DNA from: Coemansia sp. RSA 1804
Taxonomy: Eukaryota > Kickxellomycota > Kickxellomycetes > Kickxellales > Kickxellaceae
Assembly (NCBI GenBank): GCA_027578815.1
Contig: JANBTH010000509.1
Coordinates: 1-15,777, forward strand
Length of the DNA: 15,777 bases
Direction: 5' to 3'
Position numbers and translations under genes: made by a program. Of this stretch, positions 7,371-15,777 are shown one piece after another. A model generated the notes under the pieces. That model searched no databases and was not told where the DNA came from. It saw only the letters and a program-made list of their open reading frames with translations. Positions within the stretch are counted from its first letter, which is position 1. Each line of letters begins with the position of its first letter.

Positions 7371-8650
7371 ATGGATATTGTTGACATTGACATTGGCACG
7401 CTTGATTCGTGGATTGAACAGCTCTTTGAATGCAAGCAGCTCAGTGAAACAAGTGTCAAGAACCTCTGTGCAAAGGCAAGTCGGCGTTGATGTTGTTGTT
7501 TCTGGGTTTGTTGCTGCTATTGTTTCTGTTTGCCTTTTTGAATCTACTGATCCAGATGATAGATTCTGGCGATTGCCTTCGCGCTTATGCGTGTTGTTTC
7601 TACTGCTGTTAGAATATATCCTGAAAACATGCCGCGCAGCCTGGTTGGAGTTCTTTTCAGGAGAACTACCTCTGCCTTTTTTCTTTGCGTTCTAATTCAC
7701 AATCTTGTCTTTTTTCTTTCGTGGAAACATGCTCGAAAACAAAGACAACAGTCATCTTGCGTTCAATTTAACTAAGCCCAAGCAGCAATTTTTCATTATT
7801 TTAAGCGTTTGTCTGCGTATAGGCAAAGGACGTGCTTGTTCAGGAATCTAATGTGCAGCCAGTGCGTTGTCCCGTAACCGTGTGCGGCGACATTCACGGA
7901 CAGTTCCATGATCTTGTTGAGCTTTTCAAGATTGGCGGCAATTCGCCCAATACAAACTATCTTTTCATGGGCGACTACGTTGACCGCGGGTACTACTCTG
8001 TCGAGACGGTCACACTGCTTGTAGCAATGAAAATACGCTACCCGGAGCGTATCACTATTCTCCGCGGTAACCACGAGAGCCGGCAAATCACTCAGGTGTA
8101 TGGCTTCTACGACGAGTGTCTGCGCAAATACGGCAACGCCGAGGTGTGGAAGTACTTTACCAATCTGTTTGACTATCTGCCACTCACAGCATTAATCGAG
8201 GACCAGATCTTTTGCCTTCATGGTGGTCTTTCGCCTTCCATTGACACGCTCGACCACATCCGTTCGCTGGATCGTGTGCAGGAAGTTCCTCACGAAGGCC
8301 CGATGTGCGACCTGCTTTGGTCGGATCCCGATGACCGCTGCGGCTGGGGCATTTCTCCCCGTGGTGCCGGATACACCTTTGGGCAAGACATCTCCGAGGC
8401 CTTTAACCACAACAACGGCCTTACGCTTATTGCGCGCGCCCATCAGCTTGTCATGGAGGGGTACAACTGGAGCCAGGAAAAGAACGTTGTCACCATATTC
8501 AGCGCACCTAACTACTGCTACCGCTGCGGAAACCAGGCGGCCATAATGGAGATTGACGAAAACATGAAGTACACCTTTTTGCAGTTTGACCCAGCTCCAA
8601 GGCGTGCTGAGCCCTACGTGACACGCAAAACCCCCGACTACTTCCTTTGA
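7371..8650 (+). CDS. PPH21: Serine/threonine protein phosphatase 2A catalytic subunit
   Basis: Exon 1 is 7371-7475 and exon 2 is 7823-8650, giving 310 residues (human PP2A-C alpha has 309). PP2A dephosphorylates Ser/Thr in cell-cycle, signalling and nutrient pathways as part of a scaffold/regulatory-subunit trimer. All metal-binding and catalytic motifs are visible: GDIHG (57-61), GDYVDRG (85-91), RGNHE (116-120), then HGGLSPS and the RAHQLVMEGY and SAPNYCYRCGN blocks. The C-terminus TPDYFL, with Tyr308 and the methylatable Leu310, marks it as PP2A rather than PP4, PP6 or PP1. The N-terminus (SWIEQLFECKQLSE) aligns with the human DQWIEQLNECKQLSE, which fixes exon 1 and the splice junction (LCAK/AKDVL). 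It is divergent from spermidine synthase B and convergent with uL14m (191 bp between stops). Confidence 0.95.
7476..7822 (+). other. GC-AG intron in the PP2A gene (347 nt)
   Basis: The donor reads AAG|GCAAGT, the classic strong GC-type donor, and the acceptor reads GTATAG|GCAAAG. Both are in phase 0 and removal restores a protein collinear with human PP2A. A branch-like TTTAACTAAG lies about 50 nt before the acceptor. If retained, the frame stops after four codons (TGA). It is the only intron supported in the window. The GCAAAGG at the exon 1 end is repeated at the exon 2 start. Confidence 0.88.
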
Positions 8651-8841
8651 TCCGTTCCTTTATTTGATTTGTTGTGATCTCAAGTTTACTATTCCTTTTT
8701 ATTTTTTTCTGTCCTTCATACGAACATATCCGACCATTCTCATAATATTCTATCGCACTGGCTCTCGTTTGCTTGTTGTCCACATAACTATTTTGCACCA
8801 TGTCGATTTGGAAAGAAGGGGGAAAAGGCAGCACTAGCATA

Positions 8842-9234
8842 TCAAATAACGCGCGGCGCAAGCGACACGACCTTGACCCAGTTCTTGAAGCGCAGCTCGG
8901 CAGAGACCAGCCCAAGAACCCTTGTGCCCAGCGGCTGCTGCTGGTTGTTCAGGAGAATGCATGCGTTGTCGTCAAAGCGCACGTAGCTACCGTCGGGACG
9001 GCGGATCTCCTTTTTTGTGCGCACGATAACAGCTCTCCGCACATCGCCCTTGCGAAGCTTTGCGGCTGAAAGACTCGATGATGTGTTGTTGGATATCGGC
9101 CGCGCCTTTTTCACAGCAATAACAATCTCGTCGCCCACGCTGGCCCACCGTGCGTTCTTGAGAACTTTTATGCACTCTGCCACAAGCGCACCAGAGTTGT
9201 CAATGACAGTGAGCCGACTTTTCATTTGAATCAT
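8842..9234 (-). CDS. MRPL38: Mitochondrial ribosomal protein uL14m
   Basis: Large-subunit ribosomal protein of the bacterial L14 type, 130 residues, which sits near the subunit interface and contacts 23S-type rRNA. Landmarks matching bacterial L14 and yeast Mrpl38: LTVIDNSGALVAECIKVLK near the start, GDEIVIAVKKA, KGDVRRAVIVRTKKE, RRPDGSYVRFDDNACILLNN, PLGTRVLG and the closing SLAPRVI. The cytosolic paralogue (eukaryotic uL14/RPL23) has a different signature, so this is the mitochondrial form. The start at 9234 (MIQMKSR) matches bacterial L14 and yeast Mrpl38, which begin at this point. The frame continues upstream in phase to an ATG at 9420, adding 62 residues that could be a targeting sequence. 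The gene converges on PP2A and is divergent from BRF1. Confidence 0.93.
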   Translation of the reverse strand: MIQMKSRLTVIDNSGALVAECIKVLKNARWASVGDEIVIAVKKARPISNNTSSSLSAAKLRKGDVRRAVIVRTKKEIRRPDGSYVRFDDNACILLNNQQQPLGTRVLGLVSAELRFKNWVKVVSLAPRVI

Positions 9235-9812
9235 TTTGTGACGTTTGGAAGCAGAAAGCCGGCGGATTCCTAGATTTGGTGATGGTAGCGGACGCCGAGT
9301 ATTGGATAAATATGATGCGTTGGAGCAAGAAAACAAACGATTATCGGGAGAGGGAAAGAAAAAAGAACAGTCTGAAGAGCCCATACACGATAAAAAACAA
9401 TCATAATCTTGTCTTCTCATTGATCAAGTTTTAGGCGTTGTCAATCAAATCAATCAGCGAAAAAAGCCTCTCTATCCACTTTCTATCTTTGGCGACGCTT
9501 CGAACTGGAGGTGTCGATAGACCGCGCCATTCGCATTTCTCTCTGCAGAAAAAAATGCGTGAGCCACCAATAAAAATTTTTTATTTCCAAGCCAAAACGC
9601 CAACTTGAAAACAGGCGAAACAAGGTTTCTCGTTTTATACCCTCTATAATTTTCCCTACTCTTAGCTCGCTACGCTTCTTTAATCTCTCGTACTTTATTT
9701 CGGGTGCGGTGTGCTAAAAGACACAAATTACTTGTCAAGGTCGCTTTCAGCTGCTAATATAAAGCGCATTCGCGACAGTTGGATTGAATCGTATTGCGCC
9801 AAGCTGTAAAAA
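9235..9812. other. Divergent promoter region between uL14m and BRF1
   Basis: A 578-bp region shared by two divergent genes. The part next to uL14m (9235-9420) is open in frame with it and may be a leader or an N-terminal extension. The rest is AT- and pyrimidine-rich, with TATA-like sequences at about 9634-9640 and 9758-9764. A TTCGAA near 9498 recalls a tRNA T-loop, but no cloverleaf can be drawn around it. Confidence 0.55.
9758..9764 (+). promoter_or_regulatory. TATA-like box of BRF1
   Basis: TATAAAG, 48 bp upstream of the BRF1 start codon (end of element to ATG), at a plausible distance for a short 5' leader. Confidence 0.4.
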
Positions 9813-11696
9813 ATGGGTTGCAAGGTATGCGGCGGCAACGAAATCGAGCACGACCCCTCGCAGGGAATGTCGTACTGCTTGAGGTGTGGTGAGGTGTGCG
9901 AGGAGAACACGATTGTTTCGGAGGTGACGTTTGGGGAGGCGGCCAGCGGAGCGGCGATTGTGCAGGGATCGTTTGTGCGCGCAGGCCAGACTCGTGCCAA
10001 CATGGGCGGACCCGGGAGACTTGGCAGCGGGCAGGAGTCGCGGGAAACAACGCTGTACAACTCGCGCCGACGCATCCAGCGTCTAGCGACTGCGCTCAAT
10101 CTCTCCGAGCACTACATCGACTCGGCGCAGCGGTACTTTACGCTTGCGCTCAACCAGAACTTTTCGCGCGGCCGACGCTCGTTGTATGTGTCGGCAGCGT
10201 GTCTCTACATTGTGTGCAGAATTGAGAAGAACAGCCAGATGCTGATAGATTTCTCGGACATTATGCAGGTCAGCGTGTTCAAGCTTGGGTCGACTTTTGC
10301 CCGCCTGGTCAATGTGCTGAACATCCAGCTTCCCATCGTGGATCCCTCGCTCTATATTTCGCGGTTTGCGTCGATGCTTGAGTTTGGCGACAAAACGCAG
10401 CAGGTGTGCATGGATGCCATCCGTTTGGTTCAGCGCATGGACCGCGACTGGATCCGCACGGGTCGTCGTCCAGCCGGTATCTGCGGCGCATGTCTTCTGA
10501 TATCCGCCCGCATGCACAACTTCCGTCGCACCCAGCGCGAGATCATCCGCGTCGTCAAGATTGCCGATACGACCCTGCGGCGCCGCCTGGACGAGTTTCG
10601 CAATACCCCTTCGGGCAACCTGTCTGTCTTTGACTTCCGCAGTCTGTGGCTCGAGCAGTCGGCCGACCCGCCCGCCTTCACGAATGGCAGAATCAAGGCA
10701 CGAAAGGCGCTTCTTGCCCAGCAACAGGTCCAGAACGAGAGGACACGGCTGCAAGTCTTGCAATCTGCACCATCAAGTGTTCAGGATTCGTTGAGGAGAC
10801 GCATCTATGCGCTTGGGGAGGAGATAGCTGATGCCGCTTCCGGGTCCAGTGGGGACTCCGCAGAGGCCGAATCCAACGAGGCAGAGGACCAGGAAATTCA
10901 GGATGAAATAAACACCTACTTGAACCAAGAGCGGCTAAAGTTTATCTCCAGGGAATTGGCCAGTCAGGATTTTGACCCCGACGTCAGTACGTGGTCCGAT
11001 CTAGACGACGATGAGGTGCAGAACATTATGCTGAATGAAGAGGAGGTGCGCTTAAAGTCGGAGATCTGGGACCGCGAGAACAAGGAGTTTGTGGAGGAGC
11101 AGGAGCGGAAACGCCAGGCTAGAGAGCAGGATTCTGGCTCTCGCAAGCGACGCCGTTCGACAAGGAAGAAGGTTGTTATTGCTGGTGCCACGCCCTTAGA
11201 ATCTACTCAGAACATGCTGGCGACGCGCAGACTGTCGAAGAAGATCAACTACGATGTGCTTGGCAAGCTGCTTGTAAGCGACAACGCAAAGCCCAAGGCT
11301 GAGCCTGTGCATAGTACTATGATTCCCTCGGCCGCTCCATCAAGGATGCTGTCGGCTGTTGGGTCGCCGACATCAATGTCCGGCCATGCCACGCCAACGC
11401 AGCAGACCTTTGTCGGTGGTGGCACACAGAAGAGCCAAATCGATAGCCTCCCTACTGCATTGGCAGGAATCTACGCTTCCAAGAAAGAAGAGACAGAGAC
11501 CATCATTTACGAGGAAGACGAGCACGACGATTTGCAGGGCACTGCGGTGGATAGGGCCAAGGCTGCCATTGCCGCGACAGCAGCCGCCGACCAAGATGAC
11601 GAGGACGATGACGATTCCGATGAGGAAGAGGGAGAGCAATACGCGGATACATATGCCGATGATATTGGTGGCTACGATGGCGCCGACTCTGACTAG
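9813..11696 (+). CDS. BRF1: TFIIIB subunit BRF1 (TFIIB-related factor)
   Basis: BRF1 joins TBP and Bdp1 to form TFIIIB, which recruits RNA polymerase III to tRNA, 5S and other small RNA genes in the nucleus. The 627-residue protein shows the expected order: a zinc ribbon (Cys3, Cys6, Cys22, Cys25); a short linker with B-reader-like residues; two cyclin repeats (about 82-170 and 178-266), the second with RPAGICGACLLISARMHNFRRTQREI; a charged low-complexity linker (about 330-365); the Brf1 homology region that binds TBP (about 385-487, including WSDLDDDEVQNIMLNEEEVRLKSEIW and later SKKINYDVLGKLL); a basic nuclear-localisation-like SRKRRRSTRKK (443-453); and a strongly acidic tail (592-607). Length is within the range of fungal Brf1 (about 500-650). 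The ATG at 9813 immediately precedes the zinc ribbon, so the start is secure. No intron. Confidence 0.95.
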   Translation: MGCKVCGGNEIEHDPSQGMSYCLRCGEVCEENTIVSEVTFGEAASGAAIVQGSFVRAGQTRANMGGPGRLGSGQESRETTLYNSRRRIQRLATALNLSEHYIDSAQRYFTLALNQNFSRGRRSLYVSAACLYIVCRIEKNSQMLIDFSDIMQVSVFKLGSTFARLVNVLNIQLPIVDPSLYISRFASMLEFGDKTQQVCMDAIRLVQRMDRDWIRTGRRPAGICGACLLISARMHNFRRTQREIIRVVKIADTTLRRRLDEFRNTPSGNLSVFDFRSLWLEQSADPPAFTNGRIKARKALLAQQQVQNERTRLQVLQSAPSSVQDSLRRRIYALGEEIADAASGSSGDSAEAESNEAEDQEIQDEINTYLNQERLKFISRELASQDFDPDVSTWSDLDDDEVQNIMLNEEEVRLKSEIWDRENKEFVEEQERKRQAREQDSGSRKRRRSTRKKVVIAGATPLESTQNMLATRRLSKKINYDVLGKLLVSDNAKPKAEPVHSTMIPSAAPSRMLSAVGSPTSMSGHATPTQQTFVGGGTQKSQIDSLPTALAGIYASKKEETETIIYEEDEHDDLQGTAVDRAKAAIAATAAADQDDEDDDDSDEEEGEQYADTYADDIGGYDGADSD

Positions 11697-12572
11697 CAAG
11701 CGCTTATGTTGTTGGTATTTTGCTTTGTGCCTGGTGCTTGTCTCTCCCCGCCCCGGCGATCTCCAAAGACCTGTAGCCCAGCAACTGTGGACAATATTCT
11801 CTTGTCTTTTTTTCTGGCCAGTTGTTGAGTCGTGTTCTGTGTAATTAAATGAGTTGTTAACTATTGCATTATCTGTTTGTAAGGTTTAATAATAATTGTC
11901 AGGATGAGTCTGCATTCGCCGGCGCTGTGCCGTACTCTTTCCATTTCTTCTACTGACATTGCAACATCTGCCGCATTTTTTCCTTGGCAAACCACATTGG
12001 CCTGGCAAGTCGATTATTCAGAAATGCGCCACTGAATTATTCCCTACAGACTACGGGATATAGCGCATGGGCTTTTCGGAGAATAAATTCGCTTTTTGTA
12101 AAAAAAAAACTAAAGAAAGGAAACGAGGGAGGGAGAAAACTCATGGCATGATGCATTATTATGTTTTGCTTGTACAGAATGTTAATATAAAGATATGCTG
12201 AATGATGGCCAGGATGACTAAGGACACGTTCTTTATTAACCCGGTAGAACAAAAACTACTCTGACAGATACGGAAAAATCGGTATTGTCTATGTCATGAT
12301 ATTTTATTGCATTGGAATTTTTGACACAACATCACAATGTGTTTTTTTGCTCTTTGCCGAACACTAGAATGGAAAGATAAACTCCTCAGAAATAACTTAT
12401 ATGCTTCTTGGCCGCAAGTATGCACTTGACCACAATGCACATGGTGGCAGGGTTCAGGCATGAATACCGAAATGGCGGCCACTTCTGTGTGGTCGGGGGA
12501 GGAGGTTTTTTATTTTATTTCGTCAGCTTTTACGCGGCAAAGTCAATCGAGGGCTTCTAATAAGCAAGCGGA

Positions 12573-12596
12573 AGCAAAAGCAAAAGCAAAAGCAAC
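12573..12596. repeat. Short hexanucleotide tandem repeat (AGCAAA, about 4 copies)
   Basis: Three exact copies of AGCAAA followed by AGCAAC. This microsatellite lies in non-coding sequence and is likely length-variable between strains. Confidence 0.85.
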
Positions 12597-13306
12597 AATA
12601 TACAGCTGCACAGTATTTTAGCCTCACTAGGTTAACAAGGCACTTGAAGCACAAGTGGCGACTTTCAGATCTGTCATTTGATGTCTCTTGTATTACTTTT
12701 TTCCACATTTAAAGAAAAGAAAAAGCACGACCAGGTGGACATCCCATTCCGGCTGTTTAGCACCTGATGCTATAGCCGGGATCATCGATTCGTACTTGCA
12801 ATCCCAGATGGCTTTAAACGTGCCGTCGTTTTTAGTTAACATTGTTTTTCCTAGTTTCTTCTTCTATTCCTTGCAGCATCCAGGTGTTCAAAAACACCTT
12901 TATGAATACAAAAAATAATGTGGTCAACAACAATGCAACATACTCAATGGCTGTACACAAAGCAAGGGCAAAGGACGCTCAGGTACAAAATATACGAAAA
13001 CACCGTCACCCTTCTCCTTCTCGAGCGAATGCCAAAAAGATATTTAACGTAGTATTCTGGACGTCAATGATGTATAATATTAGAATTATTATTATTAGTT
13101 TGTTATTTTTATTGTAATTGTTACTGTAATTTTTATTGTTAGTATTTGCTATTTTAACTTTTATTCTTACCTAATCATACCATTGTATAGCAAGTATAGT
13201 GTGCTTTTTTAACACACCGCCAGTTTACTATTAGATTGTATACATTATTGATACGGGTCTTGCAACGTAAAAACAGCTCACCACACAACACCACAGCATA
13301 AAAACG

Positions 13307-13314
13307 CATATATT
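13307..13314 (+). promoter_or_regulatory. TATA-like element of the S28 peptidase gene
   Basis: CATATATT, 35 bp upstream of the start codon; a second AT-rich GCATAAAAA lies about 10 bp further upstream. Either could be the TATA element. Confidence 0.35.
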
Positions 13315-13349
13315 CAGTCTGGGAACAAGTGCACACGTTAATTTTTGCA

Positions 13350-14894
13350 ATGAACGTTCTGCTTATTTTAGTATTGCTTCTTGGTGCAATACCTCAAAGC
13401 AAAGCAGAACCCATGGCAATAAGGCATCTGAAAGAGCGCCATCTCAGGACAGAAAGTCTCATGAACAACTTTAATGTCGATCCCGAAGATGAAATCAGGT
13501 ACTCAAGCGGGAACCAGACAGAAGGAGCGGGTGCAGCAGGAAACCAAAGAATTAGCACAAGCACAGCGTTCTACTTTGATCAAAAGGTAGATCATGCAGG
13601 CACCAATAGCTCGACATTTAAGCAGCGGTTCTATATCAACAGCAAGGAGTACGTGCCGGGCGGGCCAATATATCTGCTGAACAGTGGCGAGACGCCTGCA
13701 TCGCCTTCGTATCTTTTCGCTGGTGAGCCGTACATGTTGGCGCAGGCAACTGGCGGAATGCTGGTTATTATGGAGCACAGATACTACGGCGCTTCGTACC
13801 CGGTAAACGACATGACGGGGCAGAGCATGCGATTCCTGACGCTGGAAAATGCGCTTGAAGATGTTGCGTACTTTATCCGCAGCGGAAGCGATTTTATCAG
13901 AAACAATGCTGGAGTTTCGATACCGCCAGACTCAAAGTGGGTCGTTGTTGGCGGATCGTACTCGGCCAACCTGGCAGTGTGGATGCGAATGCTGTATCCA
14001 GACATTGTGTTTGCAGCATACGCAAGCTCGGCGCCGCTGCTCGTGTCTACGGATTTCTACCAGTATGACCAGGTTGTAGGGCGCGCTTTACCGTGCGCAC
14101 CAAAGATAGCAGAAGCAATTGAGGTGCTGGATGCAATTATCGACTACGGAAACCGTGCGCTCATTGACAGCTGGAAAAGAGCGTTTGGGCTGGAAGGGCT
14201 CAAAAGCGACTCGGATTTTGCGGGAGCGCTCACAGACCAGATGTCAAGCACTGTGCAGTACTATGTGCCTCCGCAACAGGACAGCAAAGACGCCGACGCA
14301 ATCGGCACGCTGTGCGGGTGGTTTGGGCGCTCGTACAACCACCCGCTGCAGAATATGGCAGACATGACAGCAGCCTACATACGCAACAACGGAATCGATC
14401 CGGTGGCGGCCTACAGCTCTGGATCTGGTGCCACAGACTATGGCATCTACCAGGACGGTCGCTCATGGTTCTACCAGGTGTGCACGCAGTTTGGGTACTG
14501 GCAGACAGCACCTCCAGCACCACTGCGGCGACTGCGCTCCAAGTACGTGACAGCCAAGTGGCAGAGCGCCCCGTGCAGCCAGTTCTTCGGCAGCGATATT
14601 GTCGGGATGCCCGACGTAGACAGCTTCAACAACAAGTACCGCGGACTGCTGCCAAATGTCACACGCGTTGTGTTTGTTAACGGACTGCTGGATCCCTGGA
14701 GCCGGCTCTCCGTCTCGGTGGACACCGACGTCTCCGAGCAAGTGATAAACGAAGGCAACAACGTTGTCATCACCATGCACCGCGCGTCGCATGTCGCCGA
14801 CTTCTACCTCTCCAGCTCGCGCACAGACTTTGGTGTGGATGTTGCACGGAAGAGCATTCTCAGTGCAATGAAGGACTTTTTGGCCCAAAGATAG
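13350..14894 (+). CDS. Secreted serine peptidase, family S28 (prolyl carboxypeptidase/DPP7/PRSS16-like)
   Basis: A 514-residue alpha/beta-hydrolase peptidase. Family S28 enzymes cleave next to proline, usually at acidic pH, in lysosome/vacuole or outside the cell. Visible: a signal peptide (MNVLLILVLLLGAIPQSKA, about 1-19), a propeptide-like basic stretch to about residue 50, the GGPIYLLNSGE and EHRYYGASYPV blocks, the nucleophile in GGSYSANLAVWMR (Ser203), the acid in NGLLDPWS (Asp448) and the histidine in HRASHVADF (His481), so the triad is complete. Three N-glycosylation sequons (Asn55, Asn86, Asn436) agree with secretion. The frame extends upstream to a GTG at 13329, but the first ATG, 13350, starts exactly with the signal peptide. 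Exact cleavage preference (carboxypeptidase, dipeptidyl peptidase or prolyl endopeptidase) cannot be told. Single exon. Confidence 0.92.
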   Translation: MNVLLILVLLLGAIPQSKAEPMAIRHLKERHLRTESLMNNFNVDPEDEIRYSSGNQTEGAGAAGNQRISTSTAFYFDQKVDHAGTNSSTFKQRFYINSKEYVPGGPIYLLNSGETPASPSYLFAGEPYMLAQATGGMLVIMEHRYYGASYPVNDMTGQSMRFLTLENALEDVAYFIRSGSDFIRNNAGVSIPPDSKWVVVGGSYSANLAVWMRMLYPDIVFAAYASSAPLLVSTDFYQYDQVVGRALPCAPKIAEAIEVLDAIIDYGNRALIDSWKRAFGLEGLKSDSDFAGALTDQMSSTVQYYVPPQQDSKDADAIGTLCGWFGRSYNHPLQNMADMTAAYIRNNGIDPVAAYSSGSGATDYGIYQDGRSWFYQVCTQFGYWQTAPPAPLRRLRSKYVTAKWQSAPCSQFFGSDIVGMPDVDSFNNKYRGLLPNVTRVVFVNGLLDPWSRLSVSVDTDVSEQVINEGNNVVITMHRASHVADFYLSSSRTDFGVDVARKSILSAMKDFLAQR

Positions 14895-14985
14895 ACTGTA
14901 TGCTCTATCGGCATGCAGCGTGGATGAGCTTGGAGCTTTCCTCTGTGTAACCCGTTCTGTTTCTGAGTTCCTATCTCTTCCTAGC

Positions 14986-14992
14986 TTATAAG
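14986..14992 (+). promoter_or_regulatory. TATA-like element in the SDR promoter
   Basis: TTATAAG in the 278-bp space between the S28 stop codon and the SDR start, about 180 bp upstream of the ATG. The sequence after it is pyrimidine-rich, as in many fungal 5' leaders. Weak evidence. Confidence 0.25.
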
Positions 14993-15172
14993 TTTTTGCA
15001 TTGCAAACACGTCTTTATCTTTCAGTCTTTCCTTTTGCTTTCACAAAACCTAGCTTATCCAACTCCTGCCTTTTACCCAAATACTCGCAACAGCCGGATC
15101 TTCATACTCATCCACACTGCACCCACTTTCTACCAGGAAAACAGAGAGCATTGAGAGCGAGAAGAGACAAGC

Positions 15173-15777
15173 ATGTCTGCCAATTTCCTGGGGCTCGCCG
15201 GAGTCCACGTGCTTGTGACTGGCGCATCGGGCGGAGTGGGCGTCGAGACGGCGCGCGCGTTCCTGGAGCAAGGCGCCAAGGTAACGCTCCACTACAACAC
15301 CACCAGGACCACGTTGGAGCCGCTGCTGAGCGAGTATCCCAAGACAACGTGTGCGGTGAAGGCGGCAATAAGCGACGAGGGCGAGGTTGCGCTGGCATTT
15401 GAGCAGGCAGCGCAAGCGCTCGGGCCCGTGCAAGTGCTGGTGGTCAACCACGGGATCTGGCCGACAGACGATATCCTTGTCAAGGACATGTCGCTGGAGC
15501 ACTGGAGCCGAACCATCGATGTGAACCTGACTGGCTCGTTCCTGGCAATCCGCCAGCACATGCGGCAGCTGGTTGCGCATGGAGTGCAGGACAACGTGGC
15601 CGTTGTCATGGTTGGATCCACAGCCGGCAAGTTTGGCGAGGCGTACCATGCCGACTACGCTGCCTCAAAGTCTGCCATGATGCACGGCCTGACGCTTAGC
15701 CTGAAGAACGAGATTGTAAAGTTCTGCCCGCGCGGCCGTGTCAATACTGTGGCTCCTGGCTGGATCCGCACACCAAT
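15173..15777 (+). CDS. Short-chain dehydrogenase/reductase, N-terminal part (runs off the window)
   Basis: The first 201 codons of a classical SDR, an NAD(P)(H)-dependent oxidoreductase with a Rossmann fold, open to the window edge. Seen: cofactor motif TGASGGVG (16-23), NHG (92-94, in place of the usual NAG), the structural Asn in DVNLTGSF (118), catalytic Ser149 in VGSTAGKFG, then Tyr162 and Lys166 in YAASK, and PGW (195-197) with a following Thr. The Asn-Ser-Tyr-Lys tetrad is complete. The classical family is about 250-280 residues, so about 50-80 are missing. The N-terminus resembles 3-oxoacyl-ACP reductase or glucose dehydrogenase-type SDRs; substrate unknown. The ATG at 15173 puts the cofactor motif at the usual position near residue 16. 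GC-rich codon choice resembles that of the S28 gene next to it. Confidence 0.88.
   Translation, partial: MSANFLGLAGVHVLVTGASGGVGVETARAFLEQGAKVTLHYNTTRTTLEPLLSEYPKTTCAVKAAISDEGEVALAFEQAAQALGPVQVLVVNHGIWPTDDILVKDMSLEHWSRTIDVNLTGSFLAIRQHMRQLVAHGVQDNVAVVMVGSTAGKFGEAYHADYAASKSAMMHGLTLSLKNEIVKFCPRGRVNTVAPGWIRTP

Larger units (their letters stand above)
11697..13349. other. Gene-poor region between BRF1 and the S28 peptidase
   Basis: About 1.65 kb with no gene I can support. It should hold the BRF1 3' UTR and the S28 promoter. It contains AT-rich simple sequence at about 13070-13175, a short hexanucleotide repeat at 12573-12596, a 7-bp inverted repeat with a 4-nt loop at 12882-12899 (AGGTGTT/AACACCT), and a pyrimidine-rich TTGCAG at 12871-12876 that resembles a splice acceptor. 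The longest open frames (12037-12252 minus, 12842-13117 plus and others) look random. A 46-codon ATG frame lies at 12420-12560. No tRNA, 5S or U6 sequence is recognisable. Confidence 0.6.

Noticed and set aside
7476..7822. A snoRNA inside the long PP2A intron
   Set aside because: No proper C box (RTGATGA) and D box (CTGA) pair closed by a terminal stem could be found; the nearest match, ATGATAG, deviates.
9480..9540. TTCGAA at about 9498 considered as a tRNA T-loop on either strand
   Set aside because: The flanking bases do not pair as a T-stem and no acceptor stem or D-arm is present.
10083..10763. Long minus-strand open frame (226 codons) opposite BRF1
   Set aside because: It is the antisense shadow of the conserved BRF1 cyclin repeats; its peptide shows no known domain.
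15001..15402. Open frame of 133 codons at the right end
   Set aside because: It is in a different frame from the SDR gene, which carries complete family motifs over the same bases.

Overview
The window looks like nuclear DNA of an intron-poor, early-diverging fungus. Reasons: the genes are single-copy eukaryotic housekeeping genes with fungal-type features (BRF1, mitochondrial uL14, PP2A catalytic subunit), use the standard code and are packed on both strands with short AT-rich spacers. There is also a PDRG1-like prefoldin, a TMEM14 protein and a large mitochondrial protein resembling the fungal Mmc1 family. Zoopagomycota/Kickxellomycotina or Mucoromycota are my best guess. That placement is inference, not something the sequence proves.

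Layout from left to right: PDRG1-like prefoldin (+, 272-667); TMEM14 membrane protein (-, 753-1064); Mmc1-like mitochondrial protein (-, 1385-3571); two tandem spermidine synthases (-, 3968-4888 and 5611-6504); PP2A catalytic subunit in two exons (+, 7371-8650); mitochondrial ribosomal protein uL14m (-, 8842-9234, possibly from 9420); TFIIIB subunit BRF1 (+, 9813-11696); a gene-poor stretch of about 1.65 kb (11697-13349); a secreted S28 serine peptidase (+, 13350-14894); and the start of a short-chain dehydrogenase/reductase that runs off the right edge (+, 15173-15777).

The genes do not form one pathway. They are mostly independent housekeeping functions: polyamine synthesis, protein phosphatase signalling, mitochondrial translation, Pol III transcription, co-chaperone and mitochondrial membrane biology. 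Followed by one secreted peptidase and one oxidoreductase. The only internal relationship is the spermidine synthase tandem duplication, about 86% identical in protein over the core.

The points most worth a second look are the duplicated spermidine synthases with unusually conserved DNA blocks, the single 347-nt GC-AG intron in the PP2A gene flanked by a 7-bp direct repeat, a perfect 16-bp palindrome between the PP2A TATA box and its start codon, and the Mmc1-like protein, which has no visible GTPase motifs. I see no mobile element, CRISPR array, tRNA or rRNA, and no convincing new multi-gene system.
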